Source of the DNA: a virus
Length of the DNA stretch: 51,734 bases
IMG/VR virus record: IMGVR_UViG_3300010883_000046
Coordinates: 1-51,734 of that record
Direction: 5' to 3' (one strand)
Positions 41,886 through 51,636 of this stretch are shown here, piece after piece (the first letter of the stretch is position 1; each line of letters opens with the position of its first letter). The position numbers and the translations under genes are program-made. Under the pieces are notes generated by a model. It did no database searches and was not told the DNA's origin. It saw only the letters and a list, made by a program, of their open reading frames with translations.

Positions 41886-44800
41886 CCTGCATTTGTTACT
41901 ACAAAATCTAGTGCTACAAACTCAACTGAACGTGTGGGTTGTATGAATATTTTACCACGAATTGTATTATTTTCAACGTCTGCTTGTGTTGTTGTTGACG
42001 TATCAATTATTGCTTTATATCTCACAATACCACTTTGTTCTTGAACTTTTTGCAAGATTGGGTTAACTAAAGCTGTGAACTTCTCTAAAGTCTCTACTCT
42101 GTTAGGTTCAAACAATAATGAATTTGCAACATTTCTAACTTTTCGACGAATGTTAATTAAGAGTCTTCTTACATTAATTCTATCAAGTGCAGAATTAGCA
42201 GCTTGTAATGTCTTTTGTCCCCATATCGTTACACCTGTCCCAGGGAAGGCTGTGATTGGATTTATATCTGCTTCATATAGGTCATCTAAATTTGTTCTAT
42301 TAAGTCTAACAGATGCAATCTCTACGCTATTCAATGCACCTCTAGCAAAGCCAGCTGGAGCAAACCATGGATGAGCAACTTTATCATTTAACGAATAAGC
42401 ACCAAGCACTGCAACTGAAGGTGGTACCTGGACTAGTGTGTTAGTATTAGGGTCTGTAACTATAACATCTGGAAAGTATGCAGCTGCAAAAGAACTATTT
42501 AAAGCTCTATTCTTAAAAGAAGTAACTGTATTTGAGACATGCGGTTTTTGAACAGAAGAAGTAATAACTGTATTAACCTGATCTCTTTCTTCAATATCCA
42601 TAATGTAAATTGCATCAAATCTATTTTCTATTTTTTGAATTGCAAAATCTGTAATTGAAGCATGTCGAAGACCTGGTGTTGCTAAAACTTGAATATCAAC
42701 ATCAGTTTTAGAATTCATAATACTAATAGCTTTTCTGTAAGCTGAGACTGTATTATCAGATGTGTCTGCTGATGATGCATCATCCATTTCTCTTTTAACA
42801 GCTGTATTTGTTAATTTTGATTTTTCTTCATCGAAGATATTAATGCCATCAAAGCCGCCTTGTGCCATAAATGTAAACTTAGCAAACTTTATGTTAGAAA
42901 CTTTATCTAAGTCGTTAACTGAAAAAGCTCTTGTTTTATTTGTTGTGTTAACAGCAATATTTCCATTTCTAACGTAAGAAGCGCTTAACCAATATTCCGG
43001 GTCAGCTACTGCATCTGAGCCTGTTCTTACTGAAATATTCTCTAATGTGAATTTGTTATTGTTAAATCTATCACTATCTAAAACTGTACCAAGTACATCA
43101 GCGATACCATTATTGTTACCAACAGAAAAGTTAGGATAATCTTTTCTATGTTCCGGGAAATGTTTTGTAAATGTGTTAAAAGATTTATCAAATAAGCTTG
43201 ATAAGTTAGGTTGTGTTGCACTAGTTTGGCGAACTGTATTAATACCCCAGTAAAAACGACCGTCTGATTTCTTACTTAGTCCTGTGCCTATTGCGACTGT
43301 TTTACGATAAGGTATAGGTGGTTCTATAATTGATTGTACATCAGATATCGAAGCATACACAATATTTGGATCGTTTGAAAGCAATGAACCACTAGTTACA
43401 AGGTGATTTGGGCCTCTAAAACCCATAGGCAAAGAAGATATATCAACGTTACCGTTTGCAACATCATCCGAAAGCTCTACACGAATGTATCTTGATCTAA
43501 CTGGATGATTACCGTCAACAATTAGTTTTTGGCTTGCGTCAGCAACATCAAAGTTGTAAAAAATGTGTTGATCTCCAATAATTCTGCCGATATATCTGTC
43601 TGAAGATGGGTTTAAACTTATGCCTCGAAAAGATTCTAGTGTTTTTGGATTTTCATCTGTATCATCAAAACTACGAACAATTAAATCAAAAGTACCGTAA
43701 TCGTTAGCAGAACTAGATGCCTTTCTTATATTTTCAATTGAAAATTTGAATTTATCAGAAACTCCAGCGCCAGCAGATAACATGTGAAGTCTAAATAGAT
43801 CTTTTGGCGATGAACCAAATGCCTGTGATATAATGAAAGGTGTTTTTGCATGTGAGAATCTGTCTTCGAAATCTTCATATACTGGTTTGTTTGTTACTAA
43901 TGAACCTCTACCTACAGATGAAGTCAGTAGTAAGGCAATGTCTTCTTGGATATCATTATCATTACCGCTAGAATATTGTCCGAGTGCAATAGCACCACTA
44001 CCAGTAACAGCAGCTAAGTCAGGATATATGTCATAATGACCGTAGAGTAGGTGACCTTCTTCTTCAATTTTGTATGGATTTGTATTAAATACGTTTGCAA
44101 AATAGTTCGGTGATGTCATATCAAAAGAAGCTGTTATGTGTGTATTTTTTCCAGTATCAGGATTACTATATCCATTCATTAACATAACAAAATCTTGTGT
44201 TGCTATGTTTAGTGATCCCGTAATTGAGCCTTCTTGACCTGAAATTGCGTTATTAACACCGGTTGCTGTATTTGTTTTAACAGGTGCATCACTACCATTT
44301 GCTGCAGAATTACCGCTTAAATGAAGAATAACTCCACTTGGTGCAAGAAGTACGCCTCTAAGAATAGGTACAGAACCACCCGAGCCTGATCCAAATGTAG
44401 AATCTGCATTTAGTAAGGGTAGTCTACTTGTCACACCAGAGGCAACACTCGCTGGTGTTGTTGAATTTCCAAGCGCGTAAGTAATACCTCTATTACCAAA
44501 TCTACCAAAATATTTTTGCGTAATTGTTACAAGAATTCCATCGTCGCTGCCTGGTGCTGTTTTAACCCCAGTAATCGTTCCGCTATGACCATCAGCATCA
44601 GCTAAGCATGCAATAAAGTTATCTGCAATAGATCCACTATTTGTTACTGCAACATCTGCTTTTACCAATACGCCCGGTAATGTTGCTGCAACTCCTGCTG
44701 CAGCAATCGTAGCTGCATTAGTACCAGTATGAAAATGATATATTTTTTGAGTACCTACTGTATCAGTTATAGTCATACTACCAGTTGCAAAGTCTTTAAT

Positions 44801-45310
44801 AAAGATTTTCGCATCAGCAAAAGCACTTGCATGTTGAATACCAGCTTCACTGAATATTGTGCTGCCAGCAGACTCAGACATAAAGCAGCCTAAGAAATAT
44901 GTTCTACCTCCAGTCTCGCCCACACCGGCATTTGCATATGCATTGTTACCGATTAAACCGTTTTCTTGTACAATTCTATTACCGACTGTAAATCCGGCAT
45001 TTGTAACCTTACCAGTTGATGAGTCTCTTTGAAGTCCGTTACCAGCGCCTAAAACTCGCATATATGTAACTGCCTGTGCATTTGAAAGCCATTGACTTAC
45101 AGCGATTGGTCCAAATTTTTCACCGTCAGATGCACCAAAAGTTGTGATAAAGTCATTGTAATTTCCAAATGTTAATGGCACAAACGCAGGGCCCTCTAAA
45201 GAAGTACCAATTATACCTGCGGGAATACCGACAGGTCCTGTCCGTGAAGGTTGCGACAAGTCTATTTCTCTGGTTTTGACTCCTGCTGACTTAAATGTTA
45301 TTTCTGCCAT
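41873..45310 (-). CDS. 18: Tail sheath protein, copy A (gp18-like, 1145 residues)
   Basis: It has the sheath N-terminus MAEITFKSAGVKTREIDLSQ then PAGIIGTSLEGPAFVPLTFG and VTYMRVLGAG. Its C-terminal sheath domain includes GARGALNSVEI-type sequence (here FARGALNSVEIASVRLNR), ITAFPGTGVTIWGQKTL, SALDRINVRRLLINIRR and FIQPTRSVEFVALDFVVTNA. Sheath monomers form the contractile outer tail. The protein is far longer than T4 gp18 (659), with insertions of Ser/Gly/Asn-rich beta domains in the middle. It is a paralogue of the next upstream gene; the two share the same ends at about 50% similarity by eye. Confidence 0.92.
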   Translation of the reverse strand: MAEITFKSAGVKTREIDLSQPSRTGPVGIPAGIIGTSLEGPAFVPLTFGNYNDFITTFGASDGEKFGPIAVSQWLSNAQAVTYMRVLGAGNGLQRDSSTGKVTNAGFTVGNRIVQENGLIGNNAYANAGVGETGGRTYFLGCFMSESAGSTIFSEAGIQHASAFADAKIFIKDFATGSMTITDTVGTQKIYHFHTGTNAATIAAAGVAATLPGVLVKADVAVTNSGSIADNFIACLADADGHSGTITGVKTAPGSDDGILVTITQKYFGRFGNRGITYALGNSTTPASVASGVTSRLPLLNADSTFGSGSGGSVPILRGVLLAPSGVILHLSGNSAANGSDAPVKTNTATGVNNAISGQEGSITGSLNIATQDFVMLMNGYSNPDTGKNTHITASFDMTSPNYFANVFNTNPYKIEEEGHLLYGHYDIYPDLAAVTGSGAIALGQYSSGNDNDIQEDIALLLTSSVGRGSLVTNKPVYEDFEDRFSHAKTPFIISQAFGSSPKDLFRLHMLSAGAGVSDKFKFSIENIRKASSSANDYGTFDLIVRSFDDTDENPKTLESFRGISLNPSSDRYIGRIIGDQHIFYNFDVADASQKLIVDGNHPVRSRYIRVELSDDVANGNVDISSLPMGFRGPNHLVTSGSLLSNDPNIVYASISDVQSIIEPPIPYRKTVAIGTGLSKKSDGRFYWGINTVRQTSATQPNLSSLFDKSFNTFTKHFPEHRKDYPNFSVGNNNGIADVLGTVLDSDRFNNNKFTLENISVRTGSDAVADPEYWLSASYVRNGNIAVNTTNKTRAFSVNDLDKVSNIKFAKFTFMAQGGFDGINIFDEEKSKLTNTAVKREMDDASSADTSDNTVSAYRKAISIMNSKTDVDIQVLATPGLRHASITDFAIQKIENRFDAIYIMDIEERDQVNTVITSSVQKPHVSNTVTSFKNRALNSSFAAAYFPDVIVTDPNTNTLVQVPPSVAVLGAYSLNDKVAHPWFAPAGFARGALNSVEIASVRLNRTNLDDLYEADINPITAFPGTGVTIWGQKTLQAANSALDRINVRRLLINIRRKVRNVANSLLFEPNRVETLEKFTALVNPILQKVQEQSGIVRYKAIIDTSTTTQADVENNTIRGKIFIQPTRSVEFVALDFVVTNAGSNI

Positions 45311-45332
45311 AAAATTTCTCCATTTATCTTAA

Positions 45333-48300
45333 TTATTCGAAACTTACACCTGAATTCGTAATAATGAAATCAACTGCAATAAATTCTACCGCTCGAGTCG
45401 GAACTAAAACAATTCGTCCGTTTAAACGATTTTGTTCAATATCTTCTGATGAATTATTAGAAGTATCCATAACTATCTTGAATTGATCAATCCCTTGTTG
45501 TGTTTGGATTGTTGCTAGTTGTGGTGTTACCTGCGCTACAAATCGCGCACGAGTCTGTGGTGTGTTTTGCTCAAATATTAAATGATTTGCAATATCAGAA
45601 ACTATTCTTTTAACTTCCAACAACATTCTTCTAACATTTACTCTATCAAGTGCAGATCGATCTTGTTGAAGCGTCTTTTGACCAAATATAACAAAGCCAC
45701 CGTTTGGAAAGTTTGCAATTGGATTGATTTTTGCTTCATATAATATATTTCTGTCGCCTGCATTGAGTCGAACTTCAGAATTTAAAACATTAGTTAACGC
45801 ACCTCTATTAAAACCTGCAGGTGCAAACCAAGGATAAGCTACTGAATCATTGTATCCTAGTGCTGTTAGTGCTGCAATTGATGCGGGTAGAGATACTGCT
45901 GTATTGTTAGTATCATCAGCAAATATCATATCTGGAAAATAAGTTGCAACATAGCTATTATCAATAGCACGTGCCTCAAAAGTTTCAACAGTTTCTTGAA
46001 CACTTGGTCTCACAGTTTTTGAATATATTCTATCGCCATTATCGTCATATGCTGGAATATCCATTAGATATATTGCCTTACTATAATCACGTGTTAGATC
46101 TGATGTAAAGTCTGTAACAAAAGCATCTCTAATTCCAGGAATTGCTACGATATTTACTCTCGTTGCAAGAGGATCTGTTATAATTCGTGCTGCTGTTCTA
46201 TAAGAATTAACAATGTTGTTATCTTTACCAGAACCTGCACTAGCATCAACATGTAAGTTTTGATGTGTGAACGTTCCATTTGAAACATTAGCTTTGCCAG
46301 TTCCATCAACAGATGAGGCTTTGTCATTCATTAATCGATTATCTTTGTCAAGAATATTTAAACCATCAAATCCGCCGTATAGAATATTTGTAAACTTAGC
46401 ATAGTCTGTAAATCTATTAAAATATTTTGCATTTCTAGCAGCAGCTAGTGTAGCAAATGTAATACGTTGTCTAGGTGCTGAACCATCATCTAAGATTGTA
46501 TAGTTTTTAGTTTCTAAAACACCGTTTCTTAAATATGCTGCATCTTTCATATGTACATCAGCTGTACCTGTTACTTCAGACTCTATTGAAAGTTCAATTG
46601 TAGAAGTTACATCAATTTTGTTATATAGCGCTACTTTTGATAAACTAAACTTATTATTATTAAATCTATCTGCACCAGAACCGGTTAAAAGACTGTCTAA
46701 CTTTTGTAATCCTAAAAACTTACCATAACTTTCTATTAGTGGGTTCTTTGTAGAAGAGGCATTTGATTGTAAAATTGCATCACCAATAGTTCCTGTTAGC
46801 GGCAATGTTTCCATTTTAATGCCCCAGAAAAATCTATTATCAGCTAATTCTAATACACCTGGTGCCCCGGTAAAAGTAGGCGAACTATCTTTTGAAACTG
46901 CCCCTCTCGTCGCTTTAAATCTAAAAGGTACGGGAGGTAAAATAGAACCAGTTAACGCTTCACCAGTAACAGCAGAATAAACATTAGTTGCTGATGAGGA
47001 CACATAGTTAAGTCTAGACCGTAAAGTACCACCTAATAACGCAGTATCGTCATCTGTTAAGTTATCGTTTGTTTTTATTACTGGTAAGCCTCTAAACCCA
47101 AAAGGTAAAGAATCTTCAGGGATTAAGCGATTTTCAACGTTTTCGCTCATAACAATTCTAATAAACTGAGATCTATTTGGTCTTTTACCTTCAACATTAA
47201 GTCTTCGTTCAGATTCTGTTTCAGCATCAAAATTATAAAATACTTTCATGTCACCAACTTTATTAGCAACATAATTTTCATCGCGAGGATCCAAAGAACA
47301 AAGAGGATATTGTTCGAGTATTTTTAAGTTAGTATCTGTATCATTATAGTCTCTAACAAGTACAGTAAATGTTCCAAAATTATTTCTTTTATTAGTAGAT
47401 TTTCTTAAATTAGAAATTGATATCTTTACTCGCTTACTACCAATTGCACCATCATCAAGTGCTTCAAAGTGAAAAAGATTATATTCTTTTGATCCAAAAG
47501 GTTGTGTTATAAAAGAAGTGCTTCTTGCTGTTTGATAGCGTGTATCAAACCTTCCAAACATATCTCTAAAAGATAATGCTGTATCACCACTTGCTTTGCT
47601 CGTGCCTATTGAACCCGAAACAATAGCAACTGTACCTTTTGATGCATTATAGGTTACTCTTGCTAATTCATCTTCTACTGAAAAGTCGCCATAAAGAAGA
47701 TGTTGTTCATCTTGAAAACGATCAGGATTTTTATTAAGAAACTTGCCAACGTAATGTTTGCTTGTAGGGTTTAGAGAAGCTGTGTATATTCTAATACCTG
47801 CTTCGCTCTCAGCATTACCAAAAGCAGAACCTATCGCACTTGAAAGTACTAGTTTAAAAGTACCATCTTCTGGTATTCCAGTATAGGTTGCTATTTTTGC
47901 TATATCATCATGAGTGTTTGCAACACTATAACTCTGATTATGATCTAAGATCTGCATCCTTGACCCAGTTGCCATTAGAATCATACATCTAATTAATCTA
48001 ACTGATGTAGCTGTATTAAAAGAATCACTATCAGTAAACAGAGGATATCCTGCAGACTCATATTCATTTACATCATGCGATGCAACAATAAATTGAACTG
48101 AACCTTCATGACGTGTATCTAATCCGCCTGCTCTAGTGTTAACTTTCTGACCTTTTATTCTAAATCCTGCGCTTTTGACTGTACCTTGAGATAGAGTTGT
48201 CTGTATATCGCCTGTTGAATTAGCGGCACCTGCCCCTAAAACTCTTATATACGTAACAGCTGTTCTATTCTTAAGCCATTCTTTTACTGCGTAAGGTCCA

Positions 48301-48494
48301 AATTGGTCACGATTTAGCGTTCCAAATTTTGTTTCAAAATCTACGAACGAACCTAATGTGACAGGAACAAAAGCAGGACCTTGGCTAGTAGGCCCAATAA
48401 TCCCTGCAGGTACACCCTCAATTTCTACTGTTCTCTGAGTTAAATCAATTTCACGTTCGAAAAAACCCGGAGATCTAAATGTTTGCTCTGCCAT
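45333..48494 (-). CDS. 18: Tail sheath protein, copy B (gp18-like, 1053 residues)
   Basis: N-terminal MAEQTFRSPGFFEREIDLTQ, then PAGIIGPTSQGPAFVPVTLG and TYIRVLGAGAAN; C-terminal GFNRGALTNVLNSEVRLNAG, IFGQKTLQQDRSALDRVNVR, RMLLEVKRIVSDIANHLIFE and LVPTRAVEFIAVDFIITNSG. All match the sheath family and copy A at both ends. The middle differs more, so each copy may present a different outer surface. GGAG precedes the start. With copy A it makes a tandem duplicated sheath. Confidence 0.92.
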   Translation of the reverse strand: MAEQTFRSPGFFEREIDLTQRTVEIEGVPAGIIGPTSQGPAFVPVTLGSFVDFETKFGTLNRDQFGPYAVKEWLKNRTAVTYIRVLGAGAANSTGDIQTTLSQGTVKSAGFRIKGQKVNTRAGGLDTRHEGSVQFIVASHDVNEYESAGYPLFTDSDSFNTATSVRLIRCMILMATGSRMQILDHNQSYSVANTHDDIAKIATYTGIPEDGTFKLVLSSAIGSAFGNAESEAGIRIYTASLNPTSKHYVGKFLNKNPDRFQDEQHLLYGDFSVEDELARVTYNASKGTVAIVSGSIGTSKASGDTALSFRDMFGRFDTRYQTARSTSFITQPFGSKEYNLFHFEALDDGAIGSKRVKISISNLRKSTNKRNNFGTFTVLVRDYNDTDTNLKILEQYPLCSLDPRDENYVANKVGDMKVFYNFDAETESERRLNVEGKRPNRSQFIRIVMSENVENRLIPEDSLPFGFRGLPVIKTNDNLTDDDTALLGGTLRSRLNYVSSSATNVYSAVTGEALTGSILPPVPFRFKATRGAVSKDSSPTFTGAPGVLELADNRFFWGIKMETLPLTGTIGDAILQSNASSTKNPLIESYGKFLGLQKLDSLLTGSGADRFNNNKFSLSKVALYNKIDVTSTIELSIESEVTGTADVHMKDAAYLRNGVLETKNYTILDDGSAPRQRITFATLAAARNAKYFNRFTDYAKFTNILYGGFDGLNILDKDNRLMNDKASSVDGTGKANVSNGTFTHQNLHVDASAGSGKDNNIVNSYRTAARIITDPLATRVNIVAIPGIRDAFVTDFTSDLTRDYSKAIYLMDIPAYDDNGDRIYSKTVRPSVQETVETFEARAIDNSYVATYFPDMIFADDTNNTAVSLPASIAALTALGYNDSVAYPWFAPAGFNRGALTNVLNSEVRLNAGDRNILYEAKINPIANFPNGGFVIFGQKTLQQDRSALDRVNVRRMLLEVKRIVSDIANHLIFEQNTPQTRARFVAQVTPQLATIQTQQGIDQFKIVMDTSNNSSEDIEQNRLNGRIVLVPTRAVEFIAVDFIITNSGVSFE

Positions 48495-48555
48495 TCAATT
48501 TCTCCTAAACTTACCAATATAAGTATTCATTTGTGTTTGTAATATCCTATTTTAA

Positions 48556-49758
48556 TTATTCGTATTGTCTATCAATTTCTTTGACTACGCTAGAAGATAC
48601 TACAGTTTCTCCTGTCCTTGAATTTACGTTTTTAACACGCAAAAATTCTGTATTGCCTTTACCTACAAAAGGATTTTCAATAAAACTTTCTATAGAACCG
48701 TTTGTTTCTCCTCTCTGTAACTTTAAAGAATCAACATTTGTTAGATCTGACAGAACATGTCTTTCTAAATTTTCTTCATCAGTTTCGGGTTGATAATCTA
48801 ATTTAACTGGAGAAGCAGCATCATCATAAGTGAAATCAATCATAGGCGCTGACAAATAACTTCTAACTTGTTCTGCTAATCCAGGTATTTTTGAATTTAA
48901 AATATATCCCGGTACAGTTATATCAAAACTATATTTAATAATTCTTTCATCATCAGTCATATTATCAAAGTTATTTTCAAAACTTATGTTATCACTAATG
49001 AATACCACCAATTCAAAGCCTTCGTTTGTTTTTATAGCAAACTCACCACCCGGTACATCAATTTTATTCAATAGATACTCAATCATCTGATTACCTTGCT
49101 GCATATATTGGCACCAGAAAGTTACATTATATGTCATAGTAATAAAGTACGGGTAAGGTATCTGAATAATTTCAAATATGTTTGAATTTAAGTTAGATTT
49201 TAAGTTAATTTGTGCAGTACTTGAAAACTGAAGATTGCTTTTTTCTCTTCTGGATGATGTCCTACCTTCTTTTGCAATTAATGAATTTGCTGAATCAACA
49301 AAATTATTATTAGTCGAGACATTTTCCTGATTTTTTAGATTATTTTTATTTAATAAATTTTGAAAATTTCTATCTTTTTCAGATAACCGTTTTTTAACTG
49401 TATAATTTGGTTGTGCCCTTAATGATATCGCAGTCTTTTTCCCACCTTGACTAGCACCAATATCTAAATTTTGTCGAACAATTGATATTAATGGTAGAAT
49501 ATTGGTATTATTTCTGTCCCTTAGTGGGTTTTTTCTTCGTGTCAAAGCAAACCGCTCTCCAGTAGCAAATATAACAGGTACAGGCTTAGATATGCCGTTG
49601 CTAGTAGTCTCAAAAGTTAAAACTTTTTCAAATAAATCAAAAACCGCTCTATCTATATTCTCGATACCAATTGATGGGAATTCAAAATTTTCAGGAACAT
49701 TGTTACCATCGAAATCTTTTAGTAATACTTTCTTTTGTGGAATTTTAACTTTTGACAT
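48556..49758 (-). CDS. 15: Tail sheath completion/terminator protein (gp15-like)
   Basis: The 400-residue protein has the gp15-type core in the C-terminal half: IPYPYFITMTYNVTFWCQYM, QQGNQMIEYLLNKID, then KTNEGFELVVFISDNISFEN and IIKYSFDITVPGYILNSKIP. In T4 gp15 caps the completed tail and binds the neck. The first 210 residues (with ATGERFALTRRKNPLRDRNN) include a Ser/Asn/Lys-rich linker. It lies between neck protein genes and the sheath, as in T4. Confidence 0.8.
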   Translation of the reverse strand: MSKVKIPQKKVLLKDFDGNNVPENFEFPSIGIENIDRAVFDLFEKVLTFETTSNGISKPVPVIFATGERFALTRRKNPLRDRNNTNILPLISIVRQNLDIGASQGGKKTAISLRAQPNYTVKKRLSEKDRNFQNLLNKNNLKNQENVSTNNNFVDSANSLIAKEGRTSSRREKSNLQFSSTAQINLKSNLNSNIFEIIQIPYPYFITMTYNVTFWCQYMQQGNQMIEYLLNKIDVPGGEFAIKTNEGFELVVFISDNISFENNFDNMTDDERIIKYSFDITVPGYILNSKIPGLAEQVRSYLSAPMIDFTYDDAASPVKLDYQPETDEENLERHVLSDLTNVDSLKLQRGETNGSIESFIENPFVGKGNTEFLRVKNVNSRTGETVVSSSVVKEIDRQYE

Positions 49759-49760
49759 AA

Positions 49761-50429
49761 CTAATCATCATCGCTATAAAATGAAGAGCCAGAATTAGTA
49801 TCATCGCCTTTTGATGAAACTTCTTTTGGTCCAGAGATAGGAACATCTAAAACACCATTTTTCTGCAAGTCTCTTACATCACCTGTTGCACCTAGTCGAT
49901 TTGTCTTAAACCCACGCTGTTGTACAAATGTTTCTTGAATTGCATCATTATCATTAAACTCTTCTGATGTTGGTCCAAAAACTTTTGAAAGAAATTGATC
50001 TTTTCTTGCTTGACGACCAGAAATAGTAATAAAACGTTTATGTTCTATTTGTCCAAATATTGTGTTACTCAATGGCGCTTTAATTACTTCAAAAAATGTA
50101 CTACCATATGAAAAGAAATCACCTTCTAATATTTCTATACCCTTATCTAATATATCACGAGACTGGATGTAAGCCTCAATAGTATAGTATTCTTCTGAGC
50201 CAAAACGATTTGTTCGTATTTCCTGTTCATTATACTTTACTAAACAGTCTAATTCAATTGGTGATTCAAAAACCTTGTCAGGACTTTCTTCGTAAATGTC
50301 ATGAACTTTGGATTTTATTTCTGATATCTGAAACAAATATATTTTTTGACCCACAACATCTTTAATTACTTCTTTTGCGATATCGTTAATAAAATTCATC
50401 TCTTTAGGTGTTATAAATAATCTTGCCAT
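49761..50429 (-). CDS. 14: Neck protein (gp14-like)
   Basis: A 222-residue protein with MARLFITPKEMNFINDIAKE, VFESPIELDCLVKYNEQEIR, a strand-rich YYTIEAYIQSRDILDKGIEI and a C-terminal ETFVQQRGFKTN segment. Gene order (gp13-like, this, gp15-like, sheath, tube) equals T4 13-14-15-18-19, which is the strongest evidence for gp14. It would join head and tail. The sequence match to T4 gp14 is only partial in my reading. Confidence 0.65.
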   Translation of the reverse strand: MARLFITPKEMNFINDIAKEVIKDVVGQKIYLFQISEIKSKVHDIYEESPDKVFESPIELDCLVKYNEQEIRTNRFGSEEYYTIEAYIQSRDILDKGIEILEGDFFSYGSTFFEVIKAPLSNTIFGQIEHKRFITISGRQARKDQFLSKVFGPTSEEFNDNDAIQETFVQQRGFKTNRLGATGDVRDLQKNGVLDVPISGPKEVSSKGDDTNSGSSFYSDDD

Positions 50430-50441
50430 CTCTTAATCTCC

Positions 50442-51596
50442 TTATCCGATCATGATTGCTTTACCGTTTGGCATCGGTACAAATCTAAGCTGCTTTTGAA
50501 CATGTTCTGCTCGTGTTGATTGGATCTCCATTAATTTGTCATATGTCATTGAGTCTAATAACTCACGAAGTTTATCTTTTAATGCGTCTCTGTCTGTCCT
50601 TCCATTGCTTATAAGATCAGCGCTGTTCAGAGTGACTTCAGAATTGGGCACAGGGATACTTCCAAACTTACCCCTTATATAACCTAACTGTTCCATTGAA
50701 ATAGCAAGAGTGTAACTTCTAATCCACTGGCGACCTATACTATTAATACGATTGTATCGTACATTTCCAAAAGGCAGATTGTTCATATTCGAGACACCAT
50801 AAATTGTATCATCTTGATATGAAGGTTGTGTTGGATCTGGATATTGTCTAATTCTAAGAAAGAGTTGCGAATCAGTTGTTGGGATTGGATATATCCTAAA
50901 GTTTGTCCCCATAATTTTATAAGAAAAATTAGAACGTCTAACTCTGTTTGATAAATCTAACTGCCCACCACGTAACAAATCTTCGTATACAGGAAGTATG
51001 TAGAATACTGTTTCAGGTGTAAATGATTCAAAAGAAAATTCATTATTTAAGTAGTTTATTGCAGAAGTTGTATCAAAAAATCTATATGCAGCTGCTGAGT
51101 TAAAATGAAACACTTCATCAATTTTTAATTTGCCTTTTGTATTGTCAAAAAGTAAATTGCCAGAACTATCTTTGAGTTCTGTGTATATATCATAATCTTG
51201 TCTACTACCTGTTAATGCTATAGAACCAGATATAGAATCATATGACCCCCCGATACCTGCTTCCATTGCATATGGTTCTGCAGATCTATTTAAAAATTCT
51301 AAATTTTCTCTAATAAACTTTTCTTCGCTACCACTCATTACGCTACCAGTGGCAAAACCTAAAAAGTTAACTAGTTGAGACTTTGCCTGATATTGATTTA
51401 GAATTGAGCTATACTCTAATGTAGCATCTTCAAAGTTTCCCCATATTTGTTTCTTAGTTAATTCAACAGATAATACATCATCACCTAGTTTTCTTTTAAC
51501 AAAAGTAACAATATTGTCAGCATCAAGTTGAAATTCAGATTCATTATCATAGATGCTAAACGGTGTTGGGTTTGTTGTGTTTGTAAATATAGCCAC
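50442..51596 (-). CDS. 13: Neck protein (gp13-like), GTG start
   Basis: A 384-residue protein with IVTFVKRKLGDDVLSVELTK, QIWGNFEDATLEYSSILNQY and RQWIRSYTLAISMEQLGYIR. These are typical of gp13-type neck proteins that cap the portal. The start is GTG at 51594-51596, with GAGGT 6 nt upstream. It begins a transcript from a perfect T4-type late box (51614-51621), so it is the first of the neck-tail operon in this window. Confidence 0.75.
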   Translation of the reverse strand: MAIFTNTTNPTPFSIYDNESEFQLDADNIVTFVKRKLGDDVLSVELTKKQIWGNFEDATLEYSSILNQYQAKSQLVNFLGFATGSVMSGSEEKFIRENLEFLNRSAEPYAMEAGIGGSYDSISGSIALTGSRQDYDIYTELKDSSGNLLFDNTKGKLKIDEVFHFNSAAAYRFFDTTSAINYLNNEFSFESFTPETVFYILPVYEDLLRGGQLDLSNRVRRSNFSYKIMGTNFRIYPIPTTDSQLFLRIRQYPDPTQPSYQDDTIYGVSNMNNLPFGNVRYNRINSIGRQWIRSYTLAISMEQLGYIRGKFGSIPVPNSEVTLNSADLISNGRTDRDALKDKLRELLDSMTYDKLMEIQSTRAEHVQKQLRFVPMPNGKAIMIG

Positions 51597-51613
51597 GTCG
51601 TTACCTCACTATT

Positions 51614-51621
51614 TATTTATA
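51614..51621 (-). promoter_or_regulatory. T4-type late promoter box TATAAATA before the neck-tail genes
   Basis: The minus strand has an exact TATAAATA, the T4 late promoter -10 consensus recognised by gp55-programmed RNA polymerase, 18 nt before the GTG start of the gp13-like gene. Transcription would start near 51608 (inference), leaving a short leader with the ribosome site. Confidence 0.7.
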
Positions 51622-51636
51622 TATAGGCTAACTCAA

